From Catenuloplanes indicus (GTDB taxonomy: Bacteria > Actinomycetota > Actinomycetes > Mycobacteriales > Micromonosporaceae): DNA of 64,000 bases. The stretch is from NCBI RefSeq assembly GCF_030813715.1, contig NZ_JAUSUZ010000001.1:1860001-1924000 (forward strand), written 5' to 3'. This document shows, piece after piece, positions 1-9,458 of the stretch; positions within the stretch are counted from its first letter, which is position 1, and each line of letters opens with the position of its first letter. The notes below the pieces were generated by a model. It searched no databases. It saw only the letters and a list, made by a program, of their open reading frames with translations, and was not told the DNA's origin. A program made the position numbers and the translations under genes.

Positions 1-222
1 TTGTACGGGGTCAACGCGCTCGTCGTGTCCGAACAGCGACAGTGCCGCTCTGTATACAAGCCTGTGGCGTGGCTCACGGAAGTTGTCTTCTTTGACGATG
101 TCGGCTATCTCGGCGATGGCGTCCTTGCTGAGCATCATCGCGCCCAGGACGGCCTTCTCTGCCGCTATCTCTTTCGGCAGGAGATCGGCAAAGATGCTGC
201 CATCTCCGGGCTCGCTTCCCAT
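1..222 (-). CDS. dnaB: DnaB-type replicative helicase, N-terminal part (runs off the window)
   Basis: The minus strand from the ATG at 220-222 encodes 74 residues that match the N-terminal, primase-interacting domain of DnaB helicases. The stretch AAEKAVLGAMMLSKDAIA is the family signature (EQavLGamLlskdAi), followed by a dNFrepRHrlVYrAal segment and an RVDPV motif. An in-frame TAA just upstream makes this start secure. The ATPase domain would lie left of the window, so activity cannot be judged. The gene follows jetD on the same strand after about 140 bp. Chromosomal dnaB normally sits with rplI and ribosomal genes, so this copy beside a defence operon is more likely an accessory or element-borne helicase; that is inference. 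Confidence 0.82.
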   Translation of the reverse strand, partial: MGSEPGDGSIFADLLPKEIAAEKAVLGAMMLSKDAIAEIADIVKEDNFREPRHRLVYRAALSLFGHDERVDPVQ

Positions 223-362
223 GTGGACACTTTATCGGCGGTCGAACCGGAGGCGGTGTCGGGGCGTACGTTTCGGCTGGCTCAAGCCTCCGTGCCGATA
301 GACACGTTCCACATTTTGTCCGGAGAAGTCGATCTCGTCGTTGATGTTCGGATCTCGCGTGG

Positions 363-1670
363 TCAGCCTTCTATCGCGTGTGCCGTCGCTGCGCCAAGAA
401 GGTCCTCCAGCAGCGTTTCGATGAGGGCTTCCTCATAGGCTGGCCGTCGACTATCTGTCATCGCTCTGCGGAGGCTGGGGTCCCATGGGGTCAGGGGCAG
501 TTCTCGCTCGGACAATTGGAGGTCGATGGCCTCAGGGCTGCGTGCGAGGCTGGTGAGATACGTTTCCGCATCCATCCTCCAAGGCCGCGCGCCGGGAACA
601 CCGTCGAGCGCGGCGCGGACGTGGTGGAGTCCGGCGGTGTCGAAGTCGGCGCGTACGGCGATCTGCCATCCGACATCCGCGAGTCGTGCCACCGCCGCGA
701 TTTCCCGTGCTGAAGGTGTGCCGACGGTGCAGAGGAGGCGTATCCCGGGGTGACGGAGGTCAGCGGCGGCTGAGACCACGGACGGGTTCTCGGTGATGAA
801 GACGCACGAATCCGGCCGTGGGGGTGCCGGCCAGGTGCAGGTGACGAGTTCTCTGGGTGGGATGGTGACGACGGCCGCTGTGGGGAGTGACCAGCCGGTG
901 GGATGGACGCCGAGGGTCAGGAGGCCCCCGGTGAGATCGTCTCCGTCGACGCCGAGCGCCGCCCATGCGGCCCGGACGGCGAGTCCCGGCTGCAGTGCTC
1001 CGGCGGCGCCGAGGATGGCGAGCACGAGGCCGGGCAGTGTGCCCGTGTCGAGGGCGTGCGGGTATCGGGTGATGTCGTCGGCAAGGCGTCGGCGGTCGCA
1101 GCGACGTCCGGCCGGCGGCAGCGCGCCGATGACGGCGGCGGCTTGGTTGACGAGTAGTTCCGTGTTGTGCCTGGCGAGGAGCCGGGCCACCCATCCGTTG
1201 CGTTGCAGGGCCGGCCAGATGCGGTCGATGGCGGGCTGGAACGGTGCGGCGGCGGGAATGCGGTCGAGGGCCTCGGCGACCTGCCGGCGGAGTTCCGCGG
1301 TGGCATCGTGGCGTTGAGCCCGGTGCCGGGCGCGTTCGGCGAGTCTGCGCCGTGTGGCGTGTGCCGCTACCAGTCCAGGGTGGAGGTCCGGGTGATGGCG
1401 TCGTAGTCCCTCGGTGAGTTTGCCGAGGTTGATCCGGATTGTCTGTCCCGGTGCGGGTGCGCGACCGCCGAGCAGGCTGGTGGTGGCAGCGCGCTGTATG
1501 GCGTCGTCCGGTGCGGTGACGGTGGTGGTGCCGGTGCGCAATGCCGGGTCGCCTCTGCGGTCGGCGGTGTCGGCGAGTTGCTGCCAGAGCCAGGTGGTGT
1601 GGGGGTTGAGCAGTGGGGTGAGGTCGATGTCGGCGCAGTGGGTGGCACACCAATCGCATGGTTCTCCCAT
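363..1670 (-). CDS. jetD: Wadjet protein JetD (DUF2399/TIGR02679-type, TOPRIM nuclease)
   Basis: This 435-residue protein is the last gene of a four-gene Wadjet operon, starting 3 bp after jetC. The N-terminus has a Cys/His-rich start (CDWCATHC). The C-terminal third carries a TOPRIM-like fold: a Glu in the segment FITENPSVV and an acidic DxD in RADFDTAG, which in JetD proteins coordinate metal for cleavage of the DNA that the SMC complex has extruded. Size and gene order agree with the family. By analogy with characterised Wadjet systems it should be the nuclease that cuts small circular DNA. Subtype naming (probably type III in the Doron scheme) is from memory. Confidence 0.85.
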   Translation of the reverse strand: MGEPCDWCATHCADIDLTPLLNPHTTWLWQQLADTADRRGDPALRTGTTTVTAPDDAIQRAATTSLLGGRAPAPGQTIRINLGKLTEGLRRHHPDLHPGLVAAHATRRRLAERARHRAQRHDATAELRRQVAEALDRIPAAAPFQPAIDRIWPALQRNGWVARLLARHNTELLVNQAAAVIGALPPAGRRCDRRRLADDITRYPHALDTGTLPGLVLAILGAAGALQPGLAVRAAWAALGVDGDDLTGGLLTLGVHPTGWSLPTAAVVTIPPRELVTCTWPAPPRPDSCVFITENPSVVSAAADLRHPGIRLLCTVGTPSAREIAAVARLADVGWQIAVRADFDTAGLHHVRAALDGVPGARPWRMDAETYLTSLARSPEAIDLQLSERELPLTPWDPSLRRAMTDSRRPAYEEALIETLLEDLLGAATAHAIEG

Positions 1671-1673
1671 CGG

Positions 1674-4600
1674 CTATGCCCCCATAGGATCGCCGGGTAG
1701 CGGCTCCGGTCCGCGGACGAGCATGGGGAAGGCGACAACGGTGGTGTCGGGTCCTGCTTCGAGGTCCCATGCGTCGATGCCGTCCCAGGCGCCTGGGGCG
1801 CCGTCCCAGAGGTAGCTGGTGCAGATCAGGTCGAGGTCGAGGTCGGCGAGGTAGCGGGCGAGTCCTTCGCGGCCCCGTTCGTCTACTTCGGCGGGTACTT
1901 CATCGAGTGCGGTGAGGCGCAGTCCTGCGGTGTCGAGTTGGTCGTAGTAGGCGGCGACGGCGGCGAGCATGGGGGCGAGGACGACGAGTCGTCGTTCTCC
2001 ACCGGAGAGGCCTGTCTTGGAGGTCCATCTGTTGATCTGGCCGTCGGGCCGGATTATTTCGTAGGAGATGTCGAGCCAGCGGCGGATGTCGACGGCATTG
2101 GTGAGGCGCTCGGTCATGGTGGCGCCGTCGGCGGCGGCGATCAGTGCTTGGAGTGCGTCGCCGACCTCGGTCTGTTGGGCGGCGGTACGGGTGCTTTCCT
2201 TGCAGGCGAGGCGGTAGACGGTGAGTTCGGCGGCGTTGAGGTCTTTGAGCAGGGTCTTGCTGATGCGCACACCGACGCCCGAGGAGGCGGCGGCTTTCTG
2301 CATCTTGCGGTTGACGTCGCGGATCCAGTCGTCGATCTTGACCCAGGCGGTGCCGATCGCCAGTGGCAGCCGGCCGATGACGAATTCCTGTAGTGCGGAC
2401 TCCTCTGCTCTGCTCAGGGCGGCTTGGGCGCGTTCTCGGAGATAGCGTCCTTCAGCGGCGGCCGCGGGCGGGGTGTAGGCGACGGAGTCGTGGGTGAGTA
2501 CGTAGGTGTCGAGGGCGTCGACGGGCTCGTCCGGGTCGAGCGTCCAGAGCCCGGCGAGGTCTGCGCGGCACGTGTCGTACCGTTCCCGCAGCAGTTTCCG
2601 GCTTGTTGTCCGCCGCCCGTGGAGTGCCTTCTGCGCTACGTCTGCCAGCGCGTGTGCGTCGTCGGGCAGGTCCGCCATGGCGGGGTCCGTCAGGAGTGCG
2701 TCGGGTACACCCGGGGCGGCGAGCAGGGTGCGCAGCCCGGTGCACGCGTCGTTGACCGGCTGTGTGGCCTCGGCCGCTCGGCTGGTGGCCGCACCCGCCT
2801 TTTCTTCGGCCTGGATACGTTCCCTGTCCGCTGTCTGGAGGAGCCCGTCGACGCGCCGGATCTCTCTGCCGACGTGATCTCGCTGTGTCTTGGCGAGGCT
2901 GTGCTTCCGTAGTGCCTCGTTGCTGTCGAGGCCGACGGCGTCGACAAGTTCTCGGTGCAGGGTGGCCAGGGACCTTGCCTCGTCGGCGATCGTGGCTGCG
3001 GCGGCGTGTTCGGCCGGCAGCGTCGCTGTCGCTCGGGTGTCCTCCGCGGCTGATTGTGCGAGTCGGCGGAGCCGGTCGCGGTGACGGCCGGTGAGCTGGC
3101 TGGTCAGGTTTTCGAGTGTGCCGGCACTGCCGGCTGCGGTGTCACGGAGCGTCTCGAGTGCCGGCACGGCGATCGGCAGGTGCTGCGCGCGGGTGCGTAG
3201 TTCCCATTCGAGCCGCAGTGACCTGGCGAGTTCTCGCTGTGCGGCGGCGTCTTCGGCGGCGGTCTTGGCCGTTTCCTCGGATTCTGCGGCTTTGGAGGCA
3301 GCGGCGGCGCGGCCGGCTTCGGCGGTGGCGGCGTGGACGCGCGATGGATAGGCGTGCAGGGCACCGGAAATCTGTGCTGCTTCGTGTTGTGCGCGGCTGG
3401 CGGAGGTGTCGTGGTTGCCCGCGTCGTGGTCGAGGGTGTCGGCGTCGGCGTCCAAGGCGTCGGCGTGGCGGAGGGCTGCCTGGCGGCGTTGCTTGGCGCC
3501 GATGTATTCGGCGGGTCGTAGTTGCCCGGGGTCGTCCACGCCGGGTGGCCGGCCGTGCAGTGGGCCTGTGGCGTACGTGCCGTCGCGGCCGATCACCAGT
3601 CCTGCGGGTCCTTCGGTGCTGGTGGCGGCGAGCGGTATCCGGCGGAGGATCTGTTCCGCGAGGTGTGAGTGCGGGTGCTCCGGGTCGACGGTGAGGACAT
3701 CGGCGAGACTGGCCGGTGCGGGCTGTGCGGTGGCGTGCACGGACCATGCCGGGGTGTGCAGTGCGTCGGCTTGCAGCGTGGCGCCGAGCAGGCCGCTGGC
3801 GGCGAGGCCGTTCTCCAGCCGGGCGCGGACGTCGGGGTCGGTGATGTCGGGATGCCAGTCGAGGGCGTCGGCGAACGTCTCGCCGTTTTCTGCCGGTCCG
3901 GCCCACTCCGGTCGGGGTATGGGTAGTAGCCGGCCGGTCCGGAGAGCACGGGCTCGCTCGCGCAGCTCCTTGCTGCGGGCCCGTAGCCGTTTCGCCTCCT
4001 GGGCGCTGAGGTGGCTGTGGTGGCGCAGCACCGAGACAGCCGTACGACCGGCGGTGGTGACGGCCGCCGCGAGCTGCTCAGCCTCGGTGAGTACCTGCGC
4101 GATCTCCAGATCGCGTAGCTCGTTCGTGCCGGGCGGGTACCAGGCGTCGGTTGCGTCGCTCGTTTCCTCCCGGCAGGCGGCCTGGACGGCGGGAGCGAGT
4201 GCCCTGTTCGTGTCGTGCCAGGTGTCTATGTCGTCGAGGAGATGTGCAGCGGCGGTCCGTGCGGCCTTTGCCTTGAGGTCGAGTTGTGTCTTGTCCCGGT
4301 CCGCGTCGGCTCGTCGAGCGCGGGACACCCGTTCACACCGTTCAGCTTCGGCCTCTGCCGTGGTGGTTTCCACGCGGTCCCGGATCGCCAGTAGCGCGGC
4401 GTCGCCGCGGCGGCGGTACTCGCCCGCGAGCCTCTTCCAGTTCTCGGCCGTGTCGTCGAGGATCTGCTCGTCATAGTCGATGGTCGTCTGCGGGCCGGGA
4501 TCCGCGGTCTCGTCGCCGATGTCGAGGAGCGGCCTCGGCCGGGTAGTCCAGGTCAGCGGCGACCGGCCTGGCATGGCATCCGCATCGACGGCTCGGGCGG

Positions 4601-5825
4601 AGGCGGACAGGGTGGCCAGATCCTCGGCGAGGTCTTCGGCTGTCGTGCGCAGCTTCGTCGCTCTGTCGGCGGTCGCGCTCACCTCACGGCGGAATGACCT
4701 GACGGCGATGTCGGCCGCCCGGTTCTGCGCGGCGACCTTCTCCTGCATGTCAGCTAGCCGGCCGGCGTCCTTGTAGGGTTCTGACTCCTCGAGCGCGTGC
4801 AGTTGGGAATCGAGATCCTTTGCCTCGTTTCTGAGGTTACGCGCTTGTTGATCGAGGTCTTGCCATGCTGTCTGTGCCGCTGCGTGTTTCGTTACGGCAG
4901 CACGCGCGTCTTTGACGGCCTTGTCATGCGCGCTGATGTTGTGGCGCAGTGCCGCGAGGGCATGTCCCGCGATCTCCACGATGTGCCCGCTCCAGGCTTC
5001 GGCGAACCTGTCGAGTGCCTCGGCGGCCCTGCGGTCCTTCTCGAACGCGGTGCGGGTGGACTCTGACTCGGCGAGTGCGTCGGCGGTCGCGGACACGATG
5101 TCGTCGGAGACGCCGGGCAGCGCGTCGCGCAGATTGTCGGCTGCGGCTCGTGGTGACACGTCGCCGAGCAGCGTGGGGTTGCGGACCGCACGGATGCGGT
5201 TGGCGAGTTCCACGACCTCCCGCTCCCGGGTAGCCCACAGCCGGCTGGCGAGGTGTGCGACGTAGGCGTCCTCGTCGGTGAAGACGATCCCGCCAGCAGT
5301 GGCGATGTTGTCGCTGAACTGCTCCGCGGAGGTGAAGCCCCGGTCCGGGCCGTACAGCGGGACATCGCGTAACGGGACGCCGGGAATCGTGAACGGTGTG
5401 ACCTTCACTGCCGGTGAGGCGCTTTCGCTGTAGAGCAGCCGGACACCGTAGGAGATGACGCCCTCACCCTGCGGCGCGGCCAATGTCAGCCATACGTATC
5501 CGCATCGGCGTTTGCTGCCGTTGGCGCCTTCGCGCATCAACAATGCCAGCGATGTCGGTCTGGCCTTGCCCGCTGCGAGCCGCTGGGCGTTCAGGTCGAG
5601 CAGGTACGGCCAGAGTGTCTCCAGCGCGGTGGTCTTGCCGGTGCCGTTCGGGCCGCGCAGCAGCAGTCTGCCGCTGGGCGCGTCGAGGTGAAGGTCTCCG
5701 TAGCGCCAGACGTTCGACAGGCCGGCACCGATAAGCCGCCAGCGGGTCGTAAAGCGGTCGGCGTTACCGGCGGGCCGGACCAGGTCGTCCTCGCCGAAGA
5801 GGGTGAGAGCCATCTCAGTGGTCAT
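1674..5825 (-). CDS. jetC: Wadjet protein JetC (SMC-like ATPase, TIGR02680-type)
   Basis: This 1383-residue SMC/MukB-like ATPase has a Walker A motif GPNGTGKTT at about residues 58-66. A very long Ala/Arg/Glu-rich coiled-coil middle follows, then an ABC signature LSGGERRL near residue 1270 and a Walker B/D-loop ALDEVPAEVD near 1303. This is the layout of the loop-extruding motor of Wadjet. The annotated ATG overlaps the 3' end of jetB by 11 bp; a second ATG 12 bp downstream (MALTLFGEDD) is equally plausible. No frameshift or stop interrupts the frame, so the motor looks intact. It should act with JetA and JetB as a condensin-like complex on incoming plasmid DNA. Confidence 0.9.
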   Translation of the reverse strand: MTTEMALTLFGEDDLVRPAGNADRFTTRWRLIGAGLSNVWRYGDLHLDAPSGRLLLRGPNGTGKTTALETLWPYLLDLNAQRLAAGKARPTSLALLMREGANGSKRRCGYVWLTLAAPQGEGVISYGVRLLYSESASPAVKVTPFTIPGVPLRDVPLYGPDRGFTSAEQFSDNIATAGGIVFTDEDAYVAHLASRLWATREREVVELANRIRAVRNPTLLGDVSPRAAADNLRDALPGVSDDIVSATADALAESESTRTAFEKDRRAAEALDRFAEAWSGHIVEIAGHALAALRHNISAHDKAVKDARAAVTKHAAAQTAWQDLDQQARNLRNEAKDLDSQLHALEESEPYKDAGRLADMQEKVAAQNRAADIAVRSFRREVSATADRATKLRTTAEDLAEDLATLSASARAVDADAMPGRSPLTWTTRPRPLLDIGDETADPGPQTTIDYDEQILDDTAENWKRLAGEYRRRGDAALLAIRDRVETTTAEAEAERCERVSRARRADADRDKTQLDLKAKAARTAAAHLLDDIDTWHDTNRALAPAVQAACREETSDATDAWYPPGTNELRDLEIAQVLTEAEQLAAAVTTAGRTAVSVLRHHSHLSAQEAKRLRARSKELRERARALRTGRLLPIPRPEWAGPAENGETFADALDWHPDITDPDVRARLENGLAASGLLGATLQADALHTPAWSVHATAQPAPASLADVLTVDPEHPHSHLAEQILRRIPLAATSTEGPAGLVIGRDGTYATGPLHGRPPGVDDPGQLRPAEYIGAKQRRQAALRHADALDADADTLDHDAGNHDTSASRAQHEAAQISGALHAYPSRVHAATAEAGRAAAASKAAESEETAKTAAEDAAAQRELARSLRLEWELRTRAQHLPIAVPALETLRDTAAGSAGTLENLTSQLTGRHRDRLRRLAQSAAEDTRATATLPAEHAAAATIADEARSLATLHRELVDAVGLDSNEALRKHSLAKTQRDHVGREIRRVDGLLQTADRERIQAEEKAGAATSRAAEATQPVNDACTGLRTLLAAPGVPDALLTDPAMADLPDDAHALADVAQKALHGRRTTSRKLLRERYDTCRADLAGLWTLDPDEPVDALDTYVLTHDSVAYTPPAAAAEGRYLRERAQAALSRAEESALQEFVIGRLPLAIGTAWVKIDDWIRDVNRKMQKAAASSGVGVRISKTLLKDLNAAELTVYRLACKESTRTAAQQTEVGDALQALIAAADGATMTERLTNAVDIRRWLDISYEIIRPDGQINRWTSKTGLSGGERRLVVLAPMLAAVAAYYDQLDTAGLRLTALDEVPAEVDERGREGLARYLADLDLDLICTSYLWDGAPGAWDGIDAWDLEAGPDTTVVAFPMLVRGPEPLPGDPMGA

Positions 5826-7047
5826 GCGGTTCCTCTGGTGCGGCGGCTGGAGGGGGGTTCCGGGGCTTGGAAGATGGTTCCGGTGGTGGTTCCCAGCGGC
5901 CGGCAGCCGGCGCGAACCACCACATGTCGTCGTGGATGCGGAGCAGGTTCACGTCGGTGAGCAGGGCCGCCACCTCGTCGGCAAGGCCGGGCAGGTTGGC
6001 GATGTGCTCGGCTGACCAGCCGCGTCCGGTGTACCGGGGTGCGAACTCGCCAAGGTGGCGGAGGACGTCGTCGCGGTGCAGTCCGCGCCATCCCGGCCGG
6101 TCTTCGTCCACCATGCCTTCTGTGCCGGCCGCGTCGCAGGTCAGCAGGGCGGCGTGCGGGATGGTGCCGCCTGCCGGGAATGGCCGGTCGCCGAGGTCTG
6201 CTCTGGTGCGGAAGGCGCCATCGGGGACGACGAACGCGGCTCCCTCGACCCGGCGTTCGAGATGGAGGCCGAACGCTTCGGCCAGCGGCTGGCCGTCGTC
6301 GCCGCGGACTCTGCGGGACATCCAGTCCGCCTCGTCCGTGTCGAGGTCGACCGTGTAGACGGCGGTGTCGTCGACGAGTCGTCGGCGCATGCGTCGTGCC
6401 GGGTCCGGTTCACGTTCGGCCAGGTCGAGCCAGTCGGCCGGATCGGTCACGGGATCGGCGGGCGGGAAGTTCGCGATGACGTGGACGAGGCGGTGGTGGT
6501 GTACGGCGAGCAGGACCGGGGCGTCGTCGCCGCGGAGGAACTCGTCGATGTCGCCGTCGATGGTTTCGACGACGCCGCGGGCGTCGAGCATCTTCAACGC
6601 GGCGAGGATCGCGTGTCGTTCGGGCCTGTCGTCGCGGGCGGGGACGCCGGCTTCCGCGGCGGCGGTGCGTGCAGCGGTGACCAACTGGCCGATACCGACG
6701 CGGGATGGCATCGACTCGGCGGCGGCTACCAAGAGGAAGAACCATGCCCCGGTCAGTGGTTTCGGTCCGGTCGCCGCCCATGCGTCCCGTCGTACGGGCG
6801 GGGTCTTCATCAGCCGGACGAAGTCACGGTCGACGACGAGCAGCCAGCCCAGCCGGTGCAGGGCCTCTCGTACCGCGGTTTCGTGGCGTCGTACGGTGGC
6901 GATGGCGGCGTCGTCGCGGCCGGAGACCAACCACGGATGGACCATGAGCAGGCGCAGGACGGCGGCGGTCTCCTGTGCGGCTTCCGGTTCGCGTGCCCGG
7001 CGCGGTCGCCATGCCTTCGACGTCGAGGTGGTGGGCGGGTCGGTCAC
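5815..7047 (-). CDS. jetB: Wadjet protein JetB (DUF2398/TIGR02678-type)
   Basis: This 410-residue protein corresponds to the DUF2398 (TIGR02678) component, the MukE-like kite subunit of this Wadjet class. It starts with a GTG that overlaps the jetA stop (GTGA) and ends inside jetC, so the operon is translationally coupled. Visible features are an N-terminal helical stretch (ALHRLGWLLVVDRDFVRL), a conserved AILAALKMLDARGVVETIDGD winged-helix-like segment split here by few charged residues, and a C-terminal ADEVAALLTDVNLLRIHDDMWW segment. In the family the subunit bridges JetA and the SMC heads. Identification rests on motif resemblance and operon position. Confidence 0.82.
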   Translation of the reverse strand: MTDPPTTSTSKAWRPRRAREPEAAQETAAVLRLLMVHPWLVSGRDDAAIATVRRHETAVREALHRLGWLLVVDRDFVRLMKTPPVRRDAWAATGPKPLTGAWFFLLVAAAESMPSRVGIGQLVTAARTAAAEAGVPARDDRPERHAILAALKMLDARGVVETIDGDIDEFLRGDDAPVLLAVHHHRLVHVIANFPPADPVTDPADWLDLAEREPDPARRMRRRLVDDTAVYTVDLDTDEADWMSRRVRGDDGQPLAEAFGLHLERRVEGAAFVVPDGAFRTRADLGDRPFPAGGTIPHAALLTCDAAGTEGMVDEDRPGWRGLHRDDVLRHLGEFAPRYTGRGWSAEHIANLPGLADEVAALLTDVNLLRIHDDMWWFAPAAGRWEPPPEPSSKPRNPPPAAAPEEPHDH

Positions 7048-8627
7048 ACGGCCCTCATCGGCACGAACACAGCCTCGGCACGGCTCGCGGGATCATCTGT
7101 GGTGCGCCGTGGGGCAGGCATCCAACGCCCTGGGAGATGAAACACCGGTTCCCGGCCCGGGAGAAGGACGCGCCAGGTGGGTGCGCTGAGGGTGCCGATG
7201 CCGTCTGCGGTGTGGAACAGCGTGCACGCCAAGCCGTCCCGGGCCGCGATGCGCCGGTCGCGTGCGCCGGGTGCCGGGCCGGTCCGGATGGCCGCCATCA
7301 GCGATGCCAGGGCGATTCGTGCGGCTCGGGGTGACAGCTGCTGCCCAGGCGGTGCGGAGAGTATCTCCTCGATCGCTGCCGCGTGCTCAACGCGCCGCTG
7401 CGTACGGGCTGCCTCGACCGCGGTACGGGCGTGAGAGTCGTCGCGGGCGGCAGGAGCACGTCCGCGGGCTCCGGTACGCCCCGTGGAGCGCAGCAGGTCG
7501 GGCAGCGATACCGAAGGGCCGTCACGCCAGGCCGGGTTGTTATTCAGATCGGTGTCGTCGGCTTCACCAGGCAGCTTCCGCCACGGGTGGTCGCCGGTGG
7601 CGGCAAGCAGGATCGCCGTACCGTAGGCGGGGTCGAGGCACGCTCGTGCCAGTCGCAGCGCCCTGGTCCGGCTGGTGGCGTGCCCGGTGGAACTGTGCAG
7701 GCGCCGCAGATTGGCGTGCATACCGGGTAGTGCCCGGATCAGCCTCAGCGCGAACCGGCTCGACCGGCCCGTGTGTGGATCACACCAGGCGGTGAGCCCT
7801 TCCCAGTCCGCTACCCGGCCGCCCTTGGAAGCGGTCAGCGCGCCACGCGCGATCAGCGCCCTTGCCTGGGATCCCGCCACCGATATCGCGGCGAGATCGG
7901 CGAAATGCGGTCGCAGATGCCGGTGCAGCACGTCGTGGGCCTGTTGCGTCCCGCGCTCCAATTCGGCGGCTACATGCGTGGCGTAGTCGACGAGCAGACC
8001 CTTCAGCTCGGCGGTCGACTCCCGGTCCAAGTCGAATCGTTCCGCGAGTCCGGCGAGACTGTCCTCGGCGCCCACGAGGGCGGTGTCGAGGTCGTCATGG
8101 CTGGTAAACAACCGCCCGACCAGCTCAGCTATCCGATCGTCATCCCGTCGCGGCATGTTGATCGCCGGCGCGAGCCCCTCGACCGAGTCGACGATGCGGG
8201 CGAGGCTCGGCAGCGGGATCTCGCGCATCGCTGGTGTGGCGGCGAGAACCGAGGTGTAGAAACGCTGGACCTGTCTGCCGGCCGGGGTGGCAGTCCATCG
8301 CCAGTTCCGGGCCAGGATGTCAGCGTGCCGGCGGATGCGTGACGGGTCGCTGCGGCCGGTCGCCGCGAGCCAGTCCTTGAGCTTGTCCAGCCGCTGCTGC
8401 ACGACCGCGTCCGATATCGGCGGGCCTGTCGCCGACACCGCGACGGCGATCTCGGATGGAGTCATGTCGGTCACCGACGACTCCAGGACCACCATGATCC
8501 GGATGTACTCGTCCGATCCCGGCGCCACCAGATAGGCCATGGCTCGACGGGAGTCGGCCACGCCGATCTGGAAGTTCGTCGTATCTTCGCTGTCCAAACC
8601 GTTCGCGCGGCTCGGCGCGTCGACCAC
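7044..8627 (-). CDS. jetA: Wadjet protein JetA (DUF2397/TIGR02677-type)
   Basis: This is the first gene of the Wadjet operon and should be the kleisin-like MukF/JetA subunit. I place the start at GTG 8627 (527 residues) because a GGAGG box lies 8 nt upstream and the family's conserved N-terminus (AYLVAPGSDEYIRIMVVLE) begins about 35 residues later. An open frame continues upstream to 9020, but its translation does not look like family sequence. The C-terminus contains the usual DUF2397-like Arg-rich segments and ends in a GTGA overlap with jetB. Length is close to the roughly 500 residues normal for the family. Confidence 0.82.
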   Translation of the reverse strand: MVDAPSRANGLDSEDTTNFQIGVADSRRAMAYLVAPGSDEYIRIMVVLESSVTDMTPSEIAVAVSATGPPISDAVVQQRLDKLKDWLAATGRSDPSRIRRHADILARNWRWTATPAGRQVQRFYTSVLAATPAMREIPLPSLARIVDSVEGLAPAINMPRRDDDRIAELVGRLFTSHDDLDTALVGAEDSLAGLAERFDLDRESTAELKGLLVDYATHVAAELERGTQQAHDVLHRHLRPHFADLAAISVAGSQARALIARGALTASKGGRVADWEGLTAWCDPHTGRSSRFALRLIRALPGMHANLRRLHSSTGHATSRTRALRLARACLDPAYGTAILLAATGDHPWRKLPGEADDTDLNNNPAWRDGPSVSLPDLLRSTGRTGARGRAPAARDDSHARTAVEAARTQRRVEHAAAIEEILSAPPGQQLSPRAARIALASLMAAIRTGPAPGARDRRIAARDGLACTLFHTADGIGTLSAPTWRVLLPGREPVFHLPGRWMPAPRRTTDDPASRAEAVFVPMRAV

Positions 8628-8635
8628 CGTGACTC

Positions 8636-8640
8636 CCTCC
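8636..8640 (-). promoter_or_regulatory. Ribosome binding site deciding the jetA start
   Basis: On the minus strand GGAGG precedes the GTG at 8627 by 8 nt. No comparable site precedes the more upstream in-frame ATG at 9020 or the downstream ATG at 8540. Confidence 0.6.
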
Positions 8641-9458
8641 GGCTCGTTGCTGGCGCGTCCTGCGCGGTGTCCGGATAGAGAGTAACCGCTCGGTGTGACG
8701 ATCTGTTGCCACAAAGTAGCGCTTTGCGTCCACAAGGAGGTCACCCAAACAGCCACGGGACGGATACGGACCTCCCACGCCTGCTCGTCGGGCCCCAGCA
8801 AAGTCCTGAATGTGTCGAGTGATGCCAGGGTCTGCGCCTGCATCGGCCAGCAGACGGCCCGAGCCGAGCTGCAAGTCGCGCCCTCGATGCACTGCTGCGC
8901 CAACTGCCGACGCTCGACCTGGCGGCCGGCCCTGACCAACTGGCCGTCGAGGACGGTCTTGTCCTGGGCCGGCTCCCCGAAGGCCCCGTCACCTGCTGAC
9001 TGCAATCCGCTGAGGAGCACCGATGAAGGCCCTCCCGGAACAGGAAAGTGCGTCGCGGCGGGTCAGTGCGTGATGGCGGCACCTCACGCCTTCGACCACC
9101 GTGACGAGGCCGGCATAGCCGTACTGCTCGACGCCGGTCCTGGTCTCAATGGGGTTAACGTGTCCGAGATCGACTTGAACTTGTAACACACACGCCGGTC
9201 CTTGGCGCGTGGTCGACGTGGATCGAGCTAGCAGGCAGCGGTCGTTGAACCGGCCTGCCAGCCCTGCAGTAATCTCACAGTCCGGGAAGCGCACAAGCGG
9301 CTGGCGGACCGCGGAACATCACCTCACCGTTGTTGAGCAGCACGTTTAGCGGGGTGGCTCCCGGCGATCAATTCGTTGCAGAAGTCAGCCGGTGCTGACG
9401 CCCTGCTCAGCCGCCCAAGCCGCTACCTGGGTTGCGTCTGGCCCCCATGCCTGAGTGA
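8641..9458. other. Gene-poor gap upstream of the Wadjet operon
   Basis: About 0.8 kb between jetA and the Schlafen-like pseudogene. Short open frames exist on both strands, but none shows family motifs, a good ribosome site or convincing codon bias. The jetA promoter must lie here; I could not pick out a clear -35/-10 pair. Confidence 0.5.

Noticed and set aside
8628-9020. Upstream extension of jetA to ATG 9020
   Set aside because: The translated extension is rich in Cys/Gln/Arg without family similarity, and the GTG at 8627 has a clear ribosome site.
8989-9294. Minus-strand frame of about 101 codons
   Set aside because: No ribosome site, no recognisable motif and mixed codon use. Treated as chance.
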